From NCBI RefSeq assembly GCF_001701025.1, contig NZ_CP016793.1, positions 2,852,001 to 2,916,000 on the forward strand: a DNA stretch of 64,000 nt. The letters run 5' to 3'. The notes beneath the pieces were generated by a model. It was given only the letters and a program-made list of their open reading frames with translations, made no database searches and was not told the DNA's origin. Shown piece by piece: positions 45,556 through 54,449 of this stretch. The stretch comes from Lentzea guizhouensis. GTDB taxonomy: Bacteria > Actinomycetota > Actinomycetes > Mycobacteriales > Pseudonocardiaceae. Each line of letters begins with the position of its first letter. Positions within the stretch are counted from its first letter, which is position 1. The position numbers and the translations under genes are program-made.

Positions 45556-46680
45556 TCAGCCGGGAAGGCGGACGGGCATCAGCAGGTACAGGTAGCCCGG
45601 CGCCACGTTCCCATCCTCGTCCACCGGCTTCAGCAATGCCGGTCGGCTGGGTGTGGTGAAGGACAAGTGGACTTTCTGGGTGCGGACGGCACCGAGTCCG
45701 TCGAGCAGGTAGCCGGGGTTGAACGCGATCGTCACCGGCTCGCCGGTGTACTCGACCGGCAGCTCCTCCTCGGCAGATCCCTCGTCGTCGCCACCGGCGG
45801 ACAGGCGCAGGCCGCCGTCCACGAACTCGAGGCGGACCTGGGTGCCGCGCTCGGCGACCAGCGACACGCGCTTGATCGCCTGCTGCAGGGCGTCGATGTC
45901 GATGATCGCCGCGGCGGAGTGCTCGGTCGGCAGCAGCTGGCGGTACTTCGGGAAGTCGGCGTCGAGCAGGCGGGTGGTCGTGCGCTTGCCGGAACCGGAC
46001 AGGCCCAGCAGGCCGTCGTTCGCGGCGAGCGACATCTCGACCTTGCTGCCGGACGCGCCGAGGGTCTTGGCCGCGTCGCCCAGCGTGCGGGCCGGGACCA
46101 GGACGGCGACCTCGCCCAGTGACGCGTCGGGCTCCCAGGGGAACTCGCGCATCGCCAGCCGGAACCGGTCGGTGGCCACGAGGACGAGCTTGCCGTCGCC
46201 GATCTCGACCCGGACGCCGGTGAGCATCGGGAGCGTGTCGTCCTTGCCGGCCGCGACGGCGACCTGGGAGACGGCCTCACCGAAGACCTCGCCGGGGAGC
46301 TCACCGATCAGCTGCGGCATCGACGGCAGGGCCGGGTAGTCCTCGACCGGCATCGTCGGGAGGCTGAACCGGGCACTGCCACAGCTGATCATCATGCGCG
46401 CGCCGTCGACCGCGATCTCGACGGGGTGGTTCGGCAGCGCCTTGGTGATGTCGGCGAGCAGACGGCCGGAGACGAGTGCGCGGCCGCCGTCGGCGATCGT
46501 GGCCGGGACACCGACCTGGGCGGAGACCTCGTAGTCGAACCCGGAGACGGTCAGCGAGTCTTCCGATTCCGCGTCGAGCAGCACACCGCCCAGCACGGGA
46601 ACCGGCGGACGGGACGGCAGGCTGCGTGCGACCCAGGCGACGGCGTCGGCCAGGCCGTCGCGTTCGACGCGGATCTTCAT
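45556..46680 (-). CDS. dnaN: DNA polymerase III beta sliding clamp
   Basis: 374 aa, ATG at 46680. Three-domain clamp: [22 protein letters not shown] start, [17 protein letters not shown]-like [27 protein letters not shown] and the C-terminal [12 protein letters not shown] binding pocket. It tethers polymerase and partners to DNA and is the target of griselimycin-like peptides in actinobacteria. oriC lies directly upstream. Confidence 0.98.
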   Translation of the reverse strand: MKIRVERDGLADAVAWVARSLPSRPPVPVLGGVLLDAESEDSLTVSGFDYEVSAQVGVPATIADGGRALVSGRLLADITKALPNHPVEIAVDGARMMISCGSARFSLPTMPVEDYPALPSMPQLIGELPGEVFGEAVSQVAVAAGKDDTLPMLTGVRVEIGDGKLVLVATDRFRLAMREFPWEPDASLGEVAVLVPARTLGDAAKTLGASGSKVEMSLAANDGLLGLSGSGKRTTTRLLDADFPKYRQLLPTEHSAAAIIDIDALQQAIKRVSLVAERGTQVRLEFVDGGLRLSAGGDDEGSAEEELPVEYTGEPVTIAFNPGYLLDGLGAVRTQKVHLSFTTPSRPALLKPVDEDGNVAPGYLYLLMPVRLPG

Positions 46681-47304
46681 GAGGCGTCCTTTCCTCGACA
46701 GTCGACAAGCCCGACCACGACAACGTGCCAGTGGGGGTCAGGGAGCCTCGTCCCGGCCTGAGTCACCTCGATGGCCGAGGGCGGAGCACCACGGTAGAGC
46801 GTCCTGGCCCTTCCCGTCACTTCGGGGTTCGGGCACCGATCCCCGGGAGCTGTCCACGCTGTTTTGCTTTTGAAGAACTTCTCTTAAAGAGATCAACAGC
46901 AGTAACAGTAGGGGCTGTGGATAGTGTGGACATCCGTTTAACCCCCAGGTCAGGACACCTTGATCCATGTGGACTAAGGGGGGATGGCACCCGGGGACAG
47001 ATCGGCTCACCCGGGGACAACCAGTTGTGCACAGGTCTCGATCCACAGATCGTCCACAGTTGTCCCCGGGTGCGTCCCCGGGTGCGGGGCAGTTGTACCC
47101 GGGTGTTCAACAGGCTTTCGTGGCCAGATCGTGGCCTGGGTCTCACAACTTCCGAGTTGTCCCCACCCCTTCGAGCGCGCGGGTGGACAGGATTGCCCGC
47201 TCCGCACCCTGTTGAACCTCTTCCACGCCTCCTCCACCCGGGCCCGGCCGGTCCTCGCCACCCGGGTTCGCCCGGGTCGCGCGGGCGCCCCTCGTTCCTC
47301 TCCC

Positions 47305-47357
47305 CGGGTACGCGGAGGCCCCGCGTCCGCTCCTGCCGGACGGGAGCTCCCCGCGTG
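47305..47357. repeat. Intergenic hairpin repeat, copy 2
   Basis: GGGTACGCGGAGGCCCCGCGT is followed about 20 bp later by AGCTCCCCGCGTGGC (47345-47359). The latter shares its last 13-15 bases with the tails at 15136-15148 and 63829-63841. It lies downstream of dnaA beside its terminator. Confidence 0.5.
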
Positions 47358-47369
47358 GCGCAAAAGAAG

Positions 47370-47400
47370 AAGGGGTCCCTCCGCGGTGGAGGGACCCCTT
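47370..47400 (-). terminator. dnaA terminator
   Basis: AAGGGGTCCCTCC and GGAGGGACCCCTT form a perfect 13-bp stem with loop GCGGT. In the dnaA direction the stem is followed by TCTTCTTTTG, a good T-rich release tract. Confidence 0.9.
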
Positions 47401-47421
47401 GGCGTCTTACCCGGGTGGGGA

Positions 47422-49017
47422 TCAGGGAGCGTGGCGGGCGCGCTGCTTGATCCGGGAGGTCAGTTCCTGGACCTGGTCGTAGATCCGCCGGCGCTCCGCC
47501 ATCTCCTTGCGGATCTTCTTGTCCGCGTGCATGACCGTCGTGTGGTCGCGGCCGCCGAACGTCTGGCCGATCTTCGGCAGCGACAGGTCGGTCAGCTCGC
47601 GGCACAGGTACATGGAGATCTGCCTGGCCTGGGCGAGCGCCTTCGTCTTGCCGGGGCCGCAGAGGTCGTCGATCGAGACGCCGAAGAACTCGGCGGTGAC
47701 CGCCATGATCGTCGGGGCGGTGATCTCCGGCGCGTGCGAGTCGGGGATCAGGTCGCGCAGCACGATCTCGGCGAGCTGGATGTCGACCGGCTGGCGGTTG
47801 AGCGACGCGAACGCCGTGACGCGGATGAGCGCGCCCTCGAGCTCGCGGATGTTCCGCTCGATCCGGGAGGCGATGAACTCCAGCACGTCGGCCGGGGCCG
47901 CGAGCCGGTCCTGGGCCGCCTTCTTGCGGAGGATCGCGATGCGGGTCTCCAGCTCGGGCGGCTGGATGTCCGTGATCAGGCCCCACTCGAACCGCGTGCG
48001 CAGACGGTCTTCCAGCGTCTCCAGCCGCTTGGGCGGCCGGTCGCTCGACACCACGATCTGCTTGTTCGTGTTGTGGAGCGTGTTGAAGGTGTGGAAGAAC
48101 TCCTCCTGCGTACCTTCCTTGCCCTCCAGGAACTGGATGTCGTCGACGAGCAGCACGTCGATGTCCCGGTAGCGGCGCTGGAAGGCGACCTTGCGGTCGT
48201 CGCGCAGCGAGTTGATGAAGTCGTTGGTGAACTCCTCGGTCGACACGTACCGCACGCGCATGCCGGGGAACAGGCGCTGGGCGTAGTGCCCGACGGCGTG
48301 CAGCAGGTGCGTCTTGCCGAGGCCGCTCTCGCCCCAGATGAAGAGCGGGTTGTAGGCGCGGGCCGGTGCTTCGGCCACCGCGACCGCGGCGGCGTGCGCG
48401 AACCGGTTCGACGCGCCGATGACGAACGTGTCGAAGTTGTACTTCTCGTTCAGCCGGGTCTGCGACGGCGACGGGTTGGCGGGCCGGGTGAACGGCGTGC
48501 CCCCGCCCGGCGGTGCGGCCGCGGCCGAGGTCGCCGAGTTGAAGGTGGGCCAGATCTCGGTGACGGCGGCGAGCGCGTCGCCGGCTTCGTCGACCTCGTC
48601 CGAGTCGTTGCCCTCGGTCGTCGCGTCGGAGGTGTCGTCCGCGAGGCCGGGCGTGTCGCCGTTGGCGGCGATCGGCGCGACCACGGGCATGGACGCCAGC
48701 GGCACCGCCTGGACCGGCGGGATCGGGATCGGCGTGGTGGGCGGGCTCACCGGTTCCGGCGAGTCGACCTTCACCGCGAGCGAGACGGAGCGGCCGAGCC
48801 TGCGGGAGAGCGCAGCGGTGATCGGGTCGCGCAGTGCGCGTTCGATCGCCTCTTTCGCGAAGTCGCTCGGTGCCGCGAGCAGCGCGGTCCCGTCCAGAAG
48901 ACCGATCGGACGGGTGACCCTCATCCACGCGCGCTGCTGAGGGGACAGGTGGCTCGTGGCGAGCTCCTGCACCACCTCGGCCCACACGTGACCAAGGTCG
49001 GCCTGCTGGTTCGACAC
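47422..49017 (-). CDS. dnaA: Chromosomal replication initiator DnaA
   Basis: 531 aa from GTG 49017, behind GGAGGGGAGCGCGGG. The open frame extends 27 codons upstream but crosses the promoter boxes. Domain I 1-85 ([23 protein letters not shown]), a Pro/Ala/Asp-rich domain II of about 110 residues, AAA+ domain with Walker [17 protein letters not shown] and Walker [13 protein letters not shown], and DNA-binding domain IV with [15 protein letters not shown]. It opens oriC. The long domain II is usual for actinobacteria. Confidence 0.97.
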   Translation of the reverse strand: MSNQQADLGHVWAEVVQELATSHLSPQQRAWMRVTRPIGLLDGTALLAAPSDFAKEAIERALRDPITAALSRRLGRSVSLAVKVDSPEPVSPPTTPIPIPPVQAVPLASMPVVAPIAANGDTPGLADDTSDATTEGNDSDEVDEAGDALAAVTEIWPTFNSATSAAAAPPGGGTPFTRPANPSPSQTRLNEKYNFDTFVIGASNRFAHAAAVAVAEAPARAYNPLFIWGESGLGKTHLLHAVGHYAQRLFPGMRVRYVSTEEFTNDFINSLRDDRKVAFQRRYRDIDVLLVDDIQFLEGKEGTQEEFFHTFNTLHNTNKQIVVSSDRPPKRLETLEDRLRTRFEWGLITDIQPPELETRIAILRKKAAQDRLAAPADVLEFIASRIERNIRELEGALIRVTAFASLNRQPVDIQLAEIVLRDLIPDSHAPEITAPTIMAVTAEFFGVSIDDLCGPGKTKALAQARQISMYLCRELTDLSLPKIGQTFGGRDHTTVMHADKKIRKEMAERRRIYDQVQELTSRIKQRARHAP

Positions 49018-49364
49018 CCCGCGCTCCCCTCCCCTCCACCGGAGTCCGTGACTCCACATGTGGACACGGAGAATAGAGGTATCCACAGAGTTATCCACAA
49101 CTGTGCACTAAAAGGTGCGTTGTGTTGCCGGTGCCTGGCGGCTCCCACGCCGGCCCGGCATGCGCGAGGGAAGAACGGTAACAAGGGCAGGGTCGCCTCA
49201 CAAGACGTGGCTCGGCCCACCCCGATTTGGTCGCAGCACCCGGGGGTGCGTACCCTCAGATGAGTCTCCCGCTTGCGACGGGCGCCTTTGTCGCGCCTAC
49301 GTCCACTGCTCGTCGGAGACGACCACCAGGCTTTGTACGCAGTGAAGCACCGGGAGAACCGACC
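49018..49364. promoter_or_regulatory. dnaA-rpmH divergent promoter region with DnaA boxes
   Basis: 347 bp. Boxes near the dnaA side: TGTGGACAC (49059-49067), GTATCCACA (49079-49087) and TTATCCACA (49091-49099, perfect). They lie 42-82 bp upstream of the dnaA start, placed for autoregulation and possibly a second origin element. The rest, toward rpmH, holds its promoter; I see no gene there. Confidence 0.75.
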
Positions 49365-49508
49365 GTGAGCAAGGGTAAGCGCACTTTCCAGCCCAACAAC
49401 CGCCGCCGCGCGAAGACGCACGGCTTCCGGCTGCGCATGCGGACCCGTGCCGGCCGCGCCATTCTGGCTGCGCGCCGCAGCAAGGGCCGTACCACGCTGT
49501 CTGCCTGA
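49365..49508 (+). CDS. rpmH: Ribosomal protein L34
   Basis: 47 aa, GTG start preceded by GGGAGAACC. Sequence [20 protein letters not shown] then [17 protein letters not shown] is the standard L34 pattern, very basic. Component of the 50S subunit. Starts the rpmH-rnpA-yidD-yidC-jag operon; 23 bp before rnpA. Confidence 0.97.
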   Translation: MSKGKRTFQPNNRRRAKTHGFRLRMRTRAGRAILAARRSKGRTTLSA

Positions 49509-49531
49509 CAGCTGGTAAGCGCAGCGTCGTC

Positions 49532-49873
49532 GTGCTTCCCCCGGCCGCCCGGCTCACCCGCAGCCAGGACTTCGGCCTGGTGGTTCGCCGAGGCCGCCGC
49601 GCAGGACGGCCTCGGCTGGTCGTCCACGCCTTGACGCCAGACGTGCCCACCTTGGATCCGTCCAAGGTGGGCTTCGTCGTGAGCAAGGCAGTTGGCAACT
49701 CGGTCGTCCGGCACCGCGTGTACCGCCGCCTGCGGCACGTCGTGCGCGACCACCTCGCCGGCATGCCCGCCGGAACTCTCGTCGTGGTGCGTGCGTTGCC
49801 TTCAGCGGCGGAAGCGTCGAGCGCCGACCTGGCCGCCGACTTCTCCTCCGCTCTGCGGAAGGTGCTGCGATGA
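49532..49873 (+). CDS. rnpA: Ribonuclease P protein component
   Basis: 113 aa, GTG start. Begins [22 protein letters not shown], with the RNR-type motif [19 protein letters not shown] (basic substrate-binding helix; here RHR rather than RNR) and a normal C-terminus. Helps the RNase P RNA mature tRNA 5' ends. Overlaps yidD by 4 bp (ATGA). Confidence 0.94.
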   Translation: MLPPAARLTRSQDFGLVVRRGRRAGRPRLVVHALTPDVPTLDPSKVGFVVSKAVGNSVVRHRVYRRLRHVVRDHLAGMPAGTLVVVRALPSAAEASSADLAADFSSALRKVLR

Positions 49874-50127
49874 CCACGTTGCCTGCGAAGGTCGCGCTCC
49901 TGCCGGTGCACTTCTACCGGCGTTTCATCTCGCCGCTGCTGCCGCCCACGTGCCGCTTCTACCCGAGCTGCAGTGCGTACGCGGTGGAGGCGTTGACCGT
50001 CCACGGCGCGCTGCGCGGAACCTGGCTGACCATCCGCCGGTTGCTGCGCTGCGGACCCTGGCACCCTGGAGGCCTGGACCCGGTACCGCCGAGGCGGCAG
50101 GTCCCCGATGTATCCACCGAGGAGTAG
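49870..50127 (+). CDS. yidD: Membrane protein insertion efficiency factor YidD
   Basis: 85 aa. YidD signature: [27 protein letters not shown], then [17 protein letters not shown] with conserved Cys residues. It is membrane-associated through an N-terminal amphipathic helix and assists YidC-dependent insertion. Coupled to rnpA; yidC starts 3 bp after its stop. Confidence 0.95.
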   Translation: MTTLPAKVALLPVHFYRRFISPLLPPTCRFYPSCSAYAVEALTVHGALRGTWLTIRRLLRCGPWHPGGLDPVPPRRQVPDVSTEE

Positions 50128-50130
50128 CTC

Positions 50131-51159
50131 GTGCTCAACTTCATCTACTACCCGGTGTCCTTCATCTTGTGGTGTTGGCACTGGGTGTTCGGCAAGGTGT
50201 TCGGTGAGTCGAGCGGCTTCGCCTGGGCGCTGTCCGTCATCTTCCTGGTCTTCACCCTGCGCGCGATCCTGTTCAAGCCGTTCGTCGGCCAGGTGCGCTC
50301 CATGCGGCGGATGCAGGAGTTCGCCCCGGAGATGCAGAAGATCAAGAAGAAGTACCCGAACGACCGCCAGCGCCAGGCTCAGGAGATGCAGAAGCTGCAG
50401 TCCGAGCACGGCGTGAACCCGCTCGGCGGCTGCCTGCCGATGCTGGTGCAGATCCCGGTCTTCATCGGCCTGTTCCACGTGCTGCGGTCCTTCAGGCCCG
50501 GCTGGGGCGAGGTCTACTTCTTCGACAAGCAGGGCGTCGACTCGTTCGTCAACGCCAAGCTCTTCGGCACCAACCTGTCGACGTTCATCACGATGCCGTC
50601 CGACCAGCTCGCCCAGTTCGGCACCGAGCGCCTGAACGTCATCCTGGTCTCCGTGCCGCTGATGATCGTGGCGTCCATCGCGACCCACTTCACGGCCCGC
50701 CACTCGGTCGCCCGCCAGAACCAGGCCGCGCTGGACAACCCGCAGACGGCCATCATGAACAAGCTGACCCTGTACTTGTTCCCGATCGGCGTCCTGGTCG
50801 GTGGCTTCTTCTTCCCCGTCGCCATCCTGCTCTACTGGCTCTCCAACAACGCGTGGACGCTCGGCCAGCAGTACGTCGTCTACCGCCGGATCGACGCCGA
50901 GGAAGAGACGAAGAAGACCACCGCCGTCGAGACCCGCCAGGCCCTCGCCCCCAAGCCGGGCGCGAAGCCGGTCAACCCGAAGAAGCCCGCACCGGGCGCG
51001 AAGCCGGCCAACGGCGCCAAGCGCATGCCCACCGCGGGCCCCGGCGGTGCCGGCGGTTCGGGTGCGAAGGACAACGGCAGCTCGCCGAACACCGAGATCC
51101 CCGGCCTGACCCCAGGCCGATCCACCAGCAAGAAGCCGGGCAGCAAGAAGCGCCGCTGA
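50131..51159 (+). CDS. yidC: Membrane protein insertase YidC
   Basis: 342 aa, GTG start. Core YidC1-type insertase with five helices: FIYYPVSFILWCWHWVFG, LSVIFLVFTLRAILFKPFV with the conserved Arg in the hydrophilic groove, LGGCLPMLVQIPVFIGLFHVL, and two near 190-260. The C-terminal 85 residues are a disordered Lys/Pro/Gly-rich cytoplasmic tail (KKPAPGAKPANGAKRMP) suited to ribosome contact. Not a lipoprotein. Inserts membrane proteins with or without Sec. Confidence 0.96.
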   Translation: MLNFIYYPVSFILWCWHWVFGKVFGESSGFAWALSVIFLVFTLRAILFKPFVGQVRSMRRMQEFAPEMQKIKKKYPNDRQRQAQEMQKLQSEHGVNPLGGCLPMLVQIPVFIGLFHVLRSFRPGWGEVYFFDKQGVDSFVNAKLFGTNLSTFITMPSDQLAQFGTERLNVILVSVPLMIVASIATHFTARHSVARQNQAALDNPQTAIMNKLTLYLFPIGVLVGGFFFPVAILLYWLSNNAWTLGQQYVVYRRIDAEEETKKTTAVETRQALAPKPGAKPVNPKKPAPGAKPANGAKRMPTAGPGGAGGSGAKDNGSSPNTEIPGLTPGRSTSKKPGSKKRR

Positions 51160-51190
51160 TTTCGGGCGTTTGCCCCGGAGAGGAGACATC

Positions 51191-51745
51191 GTGTCGGAGA
51201 CCTTGCAGGCGACCGACGTGGAGGCGTCGTCGTCAGACGAGGCCGAACCGCAGTCGGAACCCCAGTCGCAGGGCAAGACCGAGGACCTGCTCGTCCAGGA
51301 AGGCGACATCGCAGGTGACTACCTCGAACGCCTGCTGGACCTGCTGGACTACGACGGCGACATCGACCTGGACGTCGAAGGCGGACGGGCAGTCGTCAGC
51401 ATCGACGGCGGCGAGGACCTCTCAAAGCTAGTGGGCCCCCGCGGCAACGTCCTGGAATCGCTGCAGGAACTCACCCGCCTGGCCGTCCAGCAGGAAACGG
51501 GCGTCCGCTCCCGCCTCATGCTCGACATCGCCCAGTGGCGCGCCGGCCGCCGCGCCGAACTCGCCGAGCTCGGCCGCACCACGGCCGAGAAGGTCGCCGC
51601 CTCCGGCGAACGCGCGCGCCTGCACCCGATGACGCCGTTCGAGCGCAAGGTCGTGCACGACGCGGTGGCCTCGGTCGCTGGGGTGCACAGTGAGAGTGAG
51701 GGTGAGGAGCCGCAGCGTCGGGTCATCATCTTCCCGAAGCCGTAA
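51191..51745 (+). CDS. jag: Jag/KhpB-type KH-R3H RNA-binding protein
   Basis: 184 aa from GTG 51191, with GGAGAGGAG upstream. Acidic Ser/Glu/Gln-rich N-terminus, KH-like domain (IDGGEDLSKLVGPRGNVLESLQELTRLAV in part) and C-terminal R3H domain (ASGERARLHPMTPFERKVVHDAV). KhpB/Jag proteins bind small RNAs and influence division and wall synthesis in Gram-positives, often as a phospho-target of PknB-type kinases. End of the rpmH operon. In relatives rsmG follows at once, but here a 2-kb insertion intervenes. Confidence 0.93.
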   Translation: MSETLQATDVEASSSDEAEPQSEPQSQGKTEDLLVQEGDIAGDYLERLLDLLDYDGDIDLDVEGGRAVVSIDGGEDLSKLVGPRGNVLESLQELTRLAVQQETGVRSRLMLDIAQWRAGRRAELAELGRTTAEKVAASGERARLHPMTPFERKVVHDAVASVAGVHSESEGEEPQRRVIIFPKP

Positions 51746-51765
51746 TGCTCTGAGGGTCGGCCTGT

Positions 51766-51795
51766 GGCCCCTGGTTCCCTTCGGAACCGGGGGCC
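51766..51795 (+). terminator. Terminator of the rpmH-jag operon
   Basis: GGCCCCTGGTTCC and GGAACCGGGGGCC pair with one mismatch and loop CTTC, followed by GTTTG. 20 bp after the jag stop. Confidence 0.8.
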
Positions 51796-53080
51796 GTTTG
51801 CTGTCTCCGGGTGGGGTGGCTCTTTGCAGGGAGGCGGCGCGAGGCGGGGTGGGAAGGTGGTGCGGGAGAGGTTGGCTGTGCGCTTCGGCTACTGCGGTCC
51901 CTCCGCCGTCTCGGCCTTTCGCCGCCGCTTTTCGCTGCCATCTGCAGACGCCTTCGCCGCCGCACCTCCTACCGCCTGCGCGCCACCGGTCACTGGCTGA
52001 TTGTCACAGGCCACCCACCACCGATGCCCGCCATCGCCCGCTGCTGTAGCCAGCTGACTGTTATCGACTGACTTTGACTGCGGCTGGCTAACCGCCGCCG
52101 CCTGCTCGCCGCTGCCTGCTCGCCGCCACTCGCCTCCCGCCACACGTTGCCCGCTCCCGACCGCCTGCTGCCGTTCGTCCGCTGTTGTCGTCCGCTTGGC
52201 CGCCGTCGTTACCTTCTGCCACTGTCCGCCGGCGCTTGTCCGCAGGCACTCGCCACCCCGCACTCGCAGCAGACACCGTCCGTCGCTGACAGCCGCCGCG
52301 GACATCGCCCGCCGCAGGCGCCAGCTGACGCGATCGTTCGTCACTGTCGCCGTCATTCGCGGTCGTATGCCACTACCACTCGCAGCGCACGTCACCACTG
52401 CGCGGTTGACCACCCTCGACTAGCCACCTCACCCGCTCTTCGATCCCTGCCCGCTTCTTTCGTCCCACTGCGGCTCTCGCATCGCCACGCCCCACGCCTG
52501 TACGACGGTCGCTCGAATCGCGCCTTCGCAGCACCCGCTCAAACCACGTAGAGACGGGCGGTAACGAGGGCCTGGAAGCGATCAACGGGCAGCTGCAGCG
52601 GACAGCGGCGACGGGCAGCGATCAACGGGCAGCGGCAAGCGGGTGGTGGCGGGAGCCGCCGTCAGCGGTCGGCGGCAGCGGCGGCAGCTCGGGCCGCTGC
52701 GAGCGGACAGACCATGTGCGGGCGGACGACGTGCGGACGAGGAGCGGACCGATGCCGAGCGGACTGACGGCAAGCGGACGGACGACGGGCGGACGGACGG
52801 CGATCGGCGGAGGTCAGCGGACGGCGGCGGCCATTGAGCGACCGCGGCCACTGAGCGACTGCGGCGACGGACGGCGGGCAGTCATGGACCGGCGGCGGGC
52901 GGGCGCGCGGAGGCATGCTGCGACGGGCGGACGGTTAGCGGGCAGACTGCGGCGGTGGCAGGCGGACAGCGGCTGCGGCGATTGAATGGCGGCGGTCGCG
53001 GGTGGCGGGAGCGCGGCATGCAGGCCGAAGGAGAGCAAGCGAGCCGCCGGCGCCACCGGGCCGACGACGCGAGATCCTTC
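51796..53080. repeat. Gene-free low-complexity repeat island with strand-composition switch
   Basis: About 1.3 kb with many short open frames, none with a plausible protein. The left part (51.9-52.55 kb) is built of C-rich units such as TGTCCGC, CGCCGC and CTGCTCGCC (52081-52140 has 32 C, 16 G). The right part (52.56-52.99 kb) is built of the opposite-sense units GCGGACGG, GGCGGACGA and GACGGGCAGC (52741-52800 has 28 G, 16 C). An exact direct repeat GCGATCAACGGGCAGC lies at 52578-52593 and 52618-52633. Overall it resembles an imperfect, diverged giant inverted repeat beside the parS cluster. Confidence 0.6.
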
Positions 53081-53087
53081 CCTCCCC

Positions 53088-53101
53088 GTTTCACGTGAAA
53101 C
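53088..53101. promoter_or_regulatory. parS site 1 (perfect core)
   Basis: GTTTCACGTGAAAC, full match to the 14-bp parS core. Between the repeat island and the phosphatase gene end. ParB loading site. Confidence 0.9.
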
Positions 53102-53135
53102 CACCCCGCCCGCCACCGGAGCCCCAAGCCGCCCG

Positions 53136-53648
53136 TCACTGTTCCACGTGAAACCGACCCGCCCTCGCCGCCCACCAAGTCTCAAGCCAATCCACCTGCT
53201 CCCCCGTGTCCGGCACCGTGAACCCCCGCGCCTCCGAGATCAACCCCCAAGCCCGCTCCGGCTCCACCCCATCCGTCCCCAGCATCACCGCCGCAAGCAA
53301 CGACGACCGTCCGATCCCCGCCCAGCAGTGGAACACCACATGCGCACCCTGCCGATAGCGCGCGTACACCTCATCAAGCGGAGCAAAGTCGAACGTCTCC
53401 AACGGCGCCGTCCGGTCCTCAATCGGAACGGCCACGAACTGCAGACTGGCCGCACGGACCACCGACGCCTGCTCGATCAGATCGCACTCGACCCGTTCTT
53501 CGTCGGTCTGAGCGGACACCAGAACATCGACACCGAAGCGGCTCAGCGCGCGGGCGTAGGGCGCTAGAAGATCGCCGCCTGGCGGGTGGGCCATCGTGGA
53601 GATGGTGCCGGGGCCGTCCCAGGAGACGGTGTAGAGGTGCGGTCGCAA
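53136..53648 (-). CDS. Dual-specificity/tyrosine phosphatase-like protein
   Basis: 170 aa from TTG 53648, chosen because GGAG lies five bases upstream. A TTG four codons earlier abuts parS site 3, and an in-frame TGA inside that site blocks any longer frame. The P-loop VVFHCWAGIGRSSLLAAVML (about residues 108-127) has Cys and Arg of the HCx5R phosphatase motif and Ser after Arg. A general-acid loop candidate is FAPLDE. The substrate could be phosphotyrosine, phosphoinositide-like or small molecule. The last codons (RFHVEQ) are encoded by a parS-like site. Inserted between jag and rsmG, which are adjacent in mycobacteria. Confidence 0.82.
   Translation of the reverse strand: MRPHLYTVSWDGPGTISTMAHPPGGDLLAPYARALSRFGVDVLVSAQTDEERVECDLIEQASVVRAASLQFVAVPIEDRTAPLETFDFAPLDEVYARYRQGAHVVFHCWAGIGRSSLLAAVMLGTDGVEPERAWGLISEARGFTVPDTGEQVDWLETWWAARAGRFHVEQ
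53141..53154. promoter_or_regulatory. parS site 2 (13/14)
   Basis: GTTCCACGTGAAAC, one substitution from the core. It overlaps the C-terminal codons of the phosphatase gene. Confidence 0.75.
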
Positions 53649-53660
53649 AGTTGTCTCCAA

Positions 53661-53674
53661 GTTTCACGTGAAAC
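53661..53674. promoter_or_regulatory. parS site 3 (perfect core)
   Basis: GTTTCACGTGAAAC, 12 bp upstream of the phosphatase start codon, so ParB binding could also affect its expression. Confidence 0.9.
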
Positions 53675-53773
53675 GGCGCTCAGGATTTGGCGTGGCGCAT
53701 GGTGCATCCGTCATGATGGTGCCCTGGCATTCGCCAGCTTTTCCACCGGCCGCCGGAACGTCGCCGCCGCGTG

Positions 53774-53787
53774 GTTTCACGTGAAAC
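53774..53787. promoter_or_regulatory. parS site 4 (perfect core)
   Basis: GTTTCACGTGAAAC, 14 bp before the rsmG ATG. Confidence 0.9.
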
Positions 53788-53801
53788 GTCGGACGGAGAA
53801 C

Positions 53802-54449
53802 ATGGCCGGGGAGTTGCCCGACAACGCGAAGCTCGTCTTCGGGGAGCACGTGGATCGTGCCGCCGAGTTCGTCAGGCTCTTGGAGGAGCACGGCGTGGAG
53901 CGTGGGCTCATCGGGCCCCGTGAGGTCGACAAGATCTGGGATCGGCACGTGCTCAACTCGGCGGTTGTCGAGCAGGTGATTCAGGCGAACGAACGCGTTG
54001 TCGACGTGGGTTCTGGTGCTGGGTTGCCGGGGGTGCCGTTGGCGATTGCGCGGCCCGATCTTCGGATCACGCTTCTCGAGCCGATGGCGCGCAGGATCGC
54101 GTGGCTTGAAGAGGTGACGGAGCGGCTCGAGCTGAGCAACGTGACGGTGGTGCGTGGGCGGGCTGAGGAAGGTCCGGTCAGGGATCGCCTCAAGAACTGC
54201 GATGTGGTGACCGCGCGGGCGGTGGCTCCGCTCGACAAGCTGGCGCGGTGGTGCCTTCCGCTTCTCAAGGGTGGGGGGCGGATGGTGGCGCTCAAGGGTG
54301 AGCGCGCGCAGGAGGAGTTGGACCGCGACGGGACGGCTGTGCGGCGCCTCGGGGGCGTCAACGGGCATGTGGTCGTCGTGGGAGCAGATGTACTTGAGGT
54401 ACCGACGACGGTGCTCATCGTCGAGCGCCAGACCAGAAGGGATCGGTGA
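53802..54449 (+). CDS. rsmG: 16S rRNA m7G527 methyltransferase
   Basis: 215 aa from ATG 53802 with GGACGGAG upstream; a GTG seven codons earlier lies in parS site 4. SAM-binding motif VVDVGSGAGLPGVPLAIARPDL at about 67-88, LLEPMARRIAWLEEV, VTARAVAPLDKLARW and LLKGGGRMVALKGE. It methylates G527 of 16S rRNA; loss gives low-level streptomycin resistance and, in Streptomyces, antibiotic overproduction. Coupled to parA by a 4-bp overlap. Confidence 0.96.
   Translation: MAGELPDNAKLVFGEHVDRAAEFVRLLEEHGVERGLIGPREVDKIWDRHVLNSAVVEQVIQANERVVDVGSGAGLPGVPLAIARPDLRITLLEPMARRIAWLEEVTERLELSNVTVVRGRAEEGPVRDRLKNCDVVTARAVAPLDKLARWCLPLLKGGGRMVALKGERAQEELDRDGTAVRRLGGVNGHVVVVGADVLEVPTTVLIVERQTRRDR

Larger units (their letters stand above)
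46681..47421. other. Chromosomal replication origin (oriC)
   Basis: 741 bp between dnaN and dnaA, no gene. DnaA-box-like 9-mers on both strands (no perfect TTGTCCACA): 46850-46858 CTGTCCACG, 46916-46924 TGTGGATAG, 46925-46933 TGTGGACAT, 46968-46976 TGTGGACTA, 47012-47020 CGGGGACAA, 47025-47033 TTGTGCACA, 47039-47047 CGATCCACA, 47050-47058 TCGTCCACA, 47060-47068 TTGTCCCCG, 47157-47165 TTGTCCCCA, 47182-47190 GGTGGACAG. An A/T-rich stretch at 46859-46912, rare in this genome, is the likely unwinding element. The right end holds CCCGGG-rich DNA, repeat copy 2 and the dnaA terminator. Confidence 0.92.

Noticed and set aside
46725..47450. A 241-codon open frame over oriC
   Set aside because: It crosses the DnaA boxes and the dnaA terminator, has Pro/Arg-rich nonsense composition and no ribosome site.
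46817..49057. Alternative-frame 746-codon minus-strand ORF over dnaA and oriC
   Set aside because: It is out of frame with the DnaA motifs and is Arg/Gly-rich.
51889..52413. Possible proteins in the repeat island (also 52147-52551 and 52716-52985)
   Set aside because: They are Arg/Ala or Arg/Asp/Gly low-complexity translations without start signals, and all frames are equally open.
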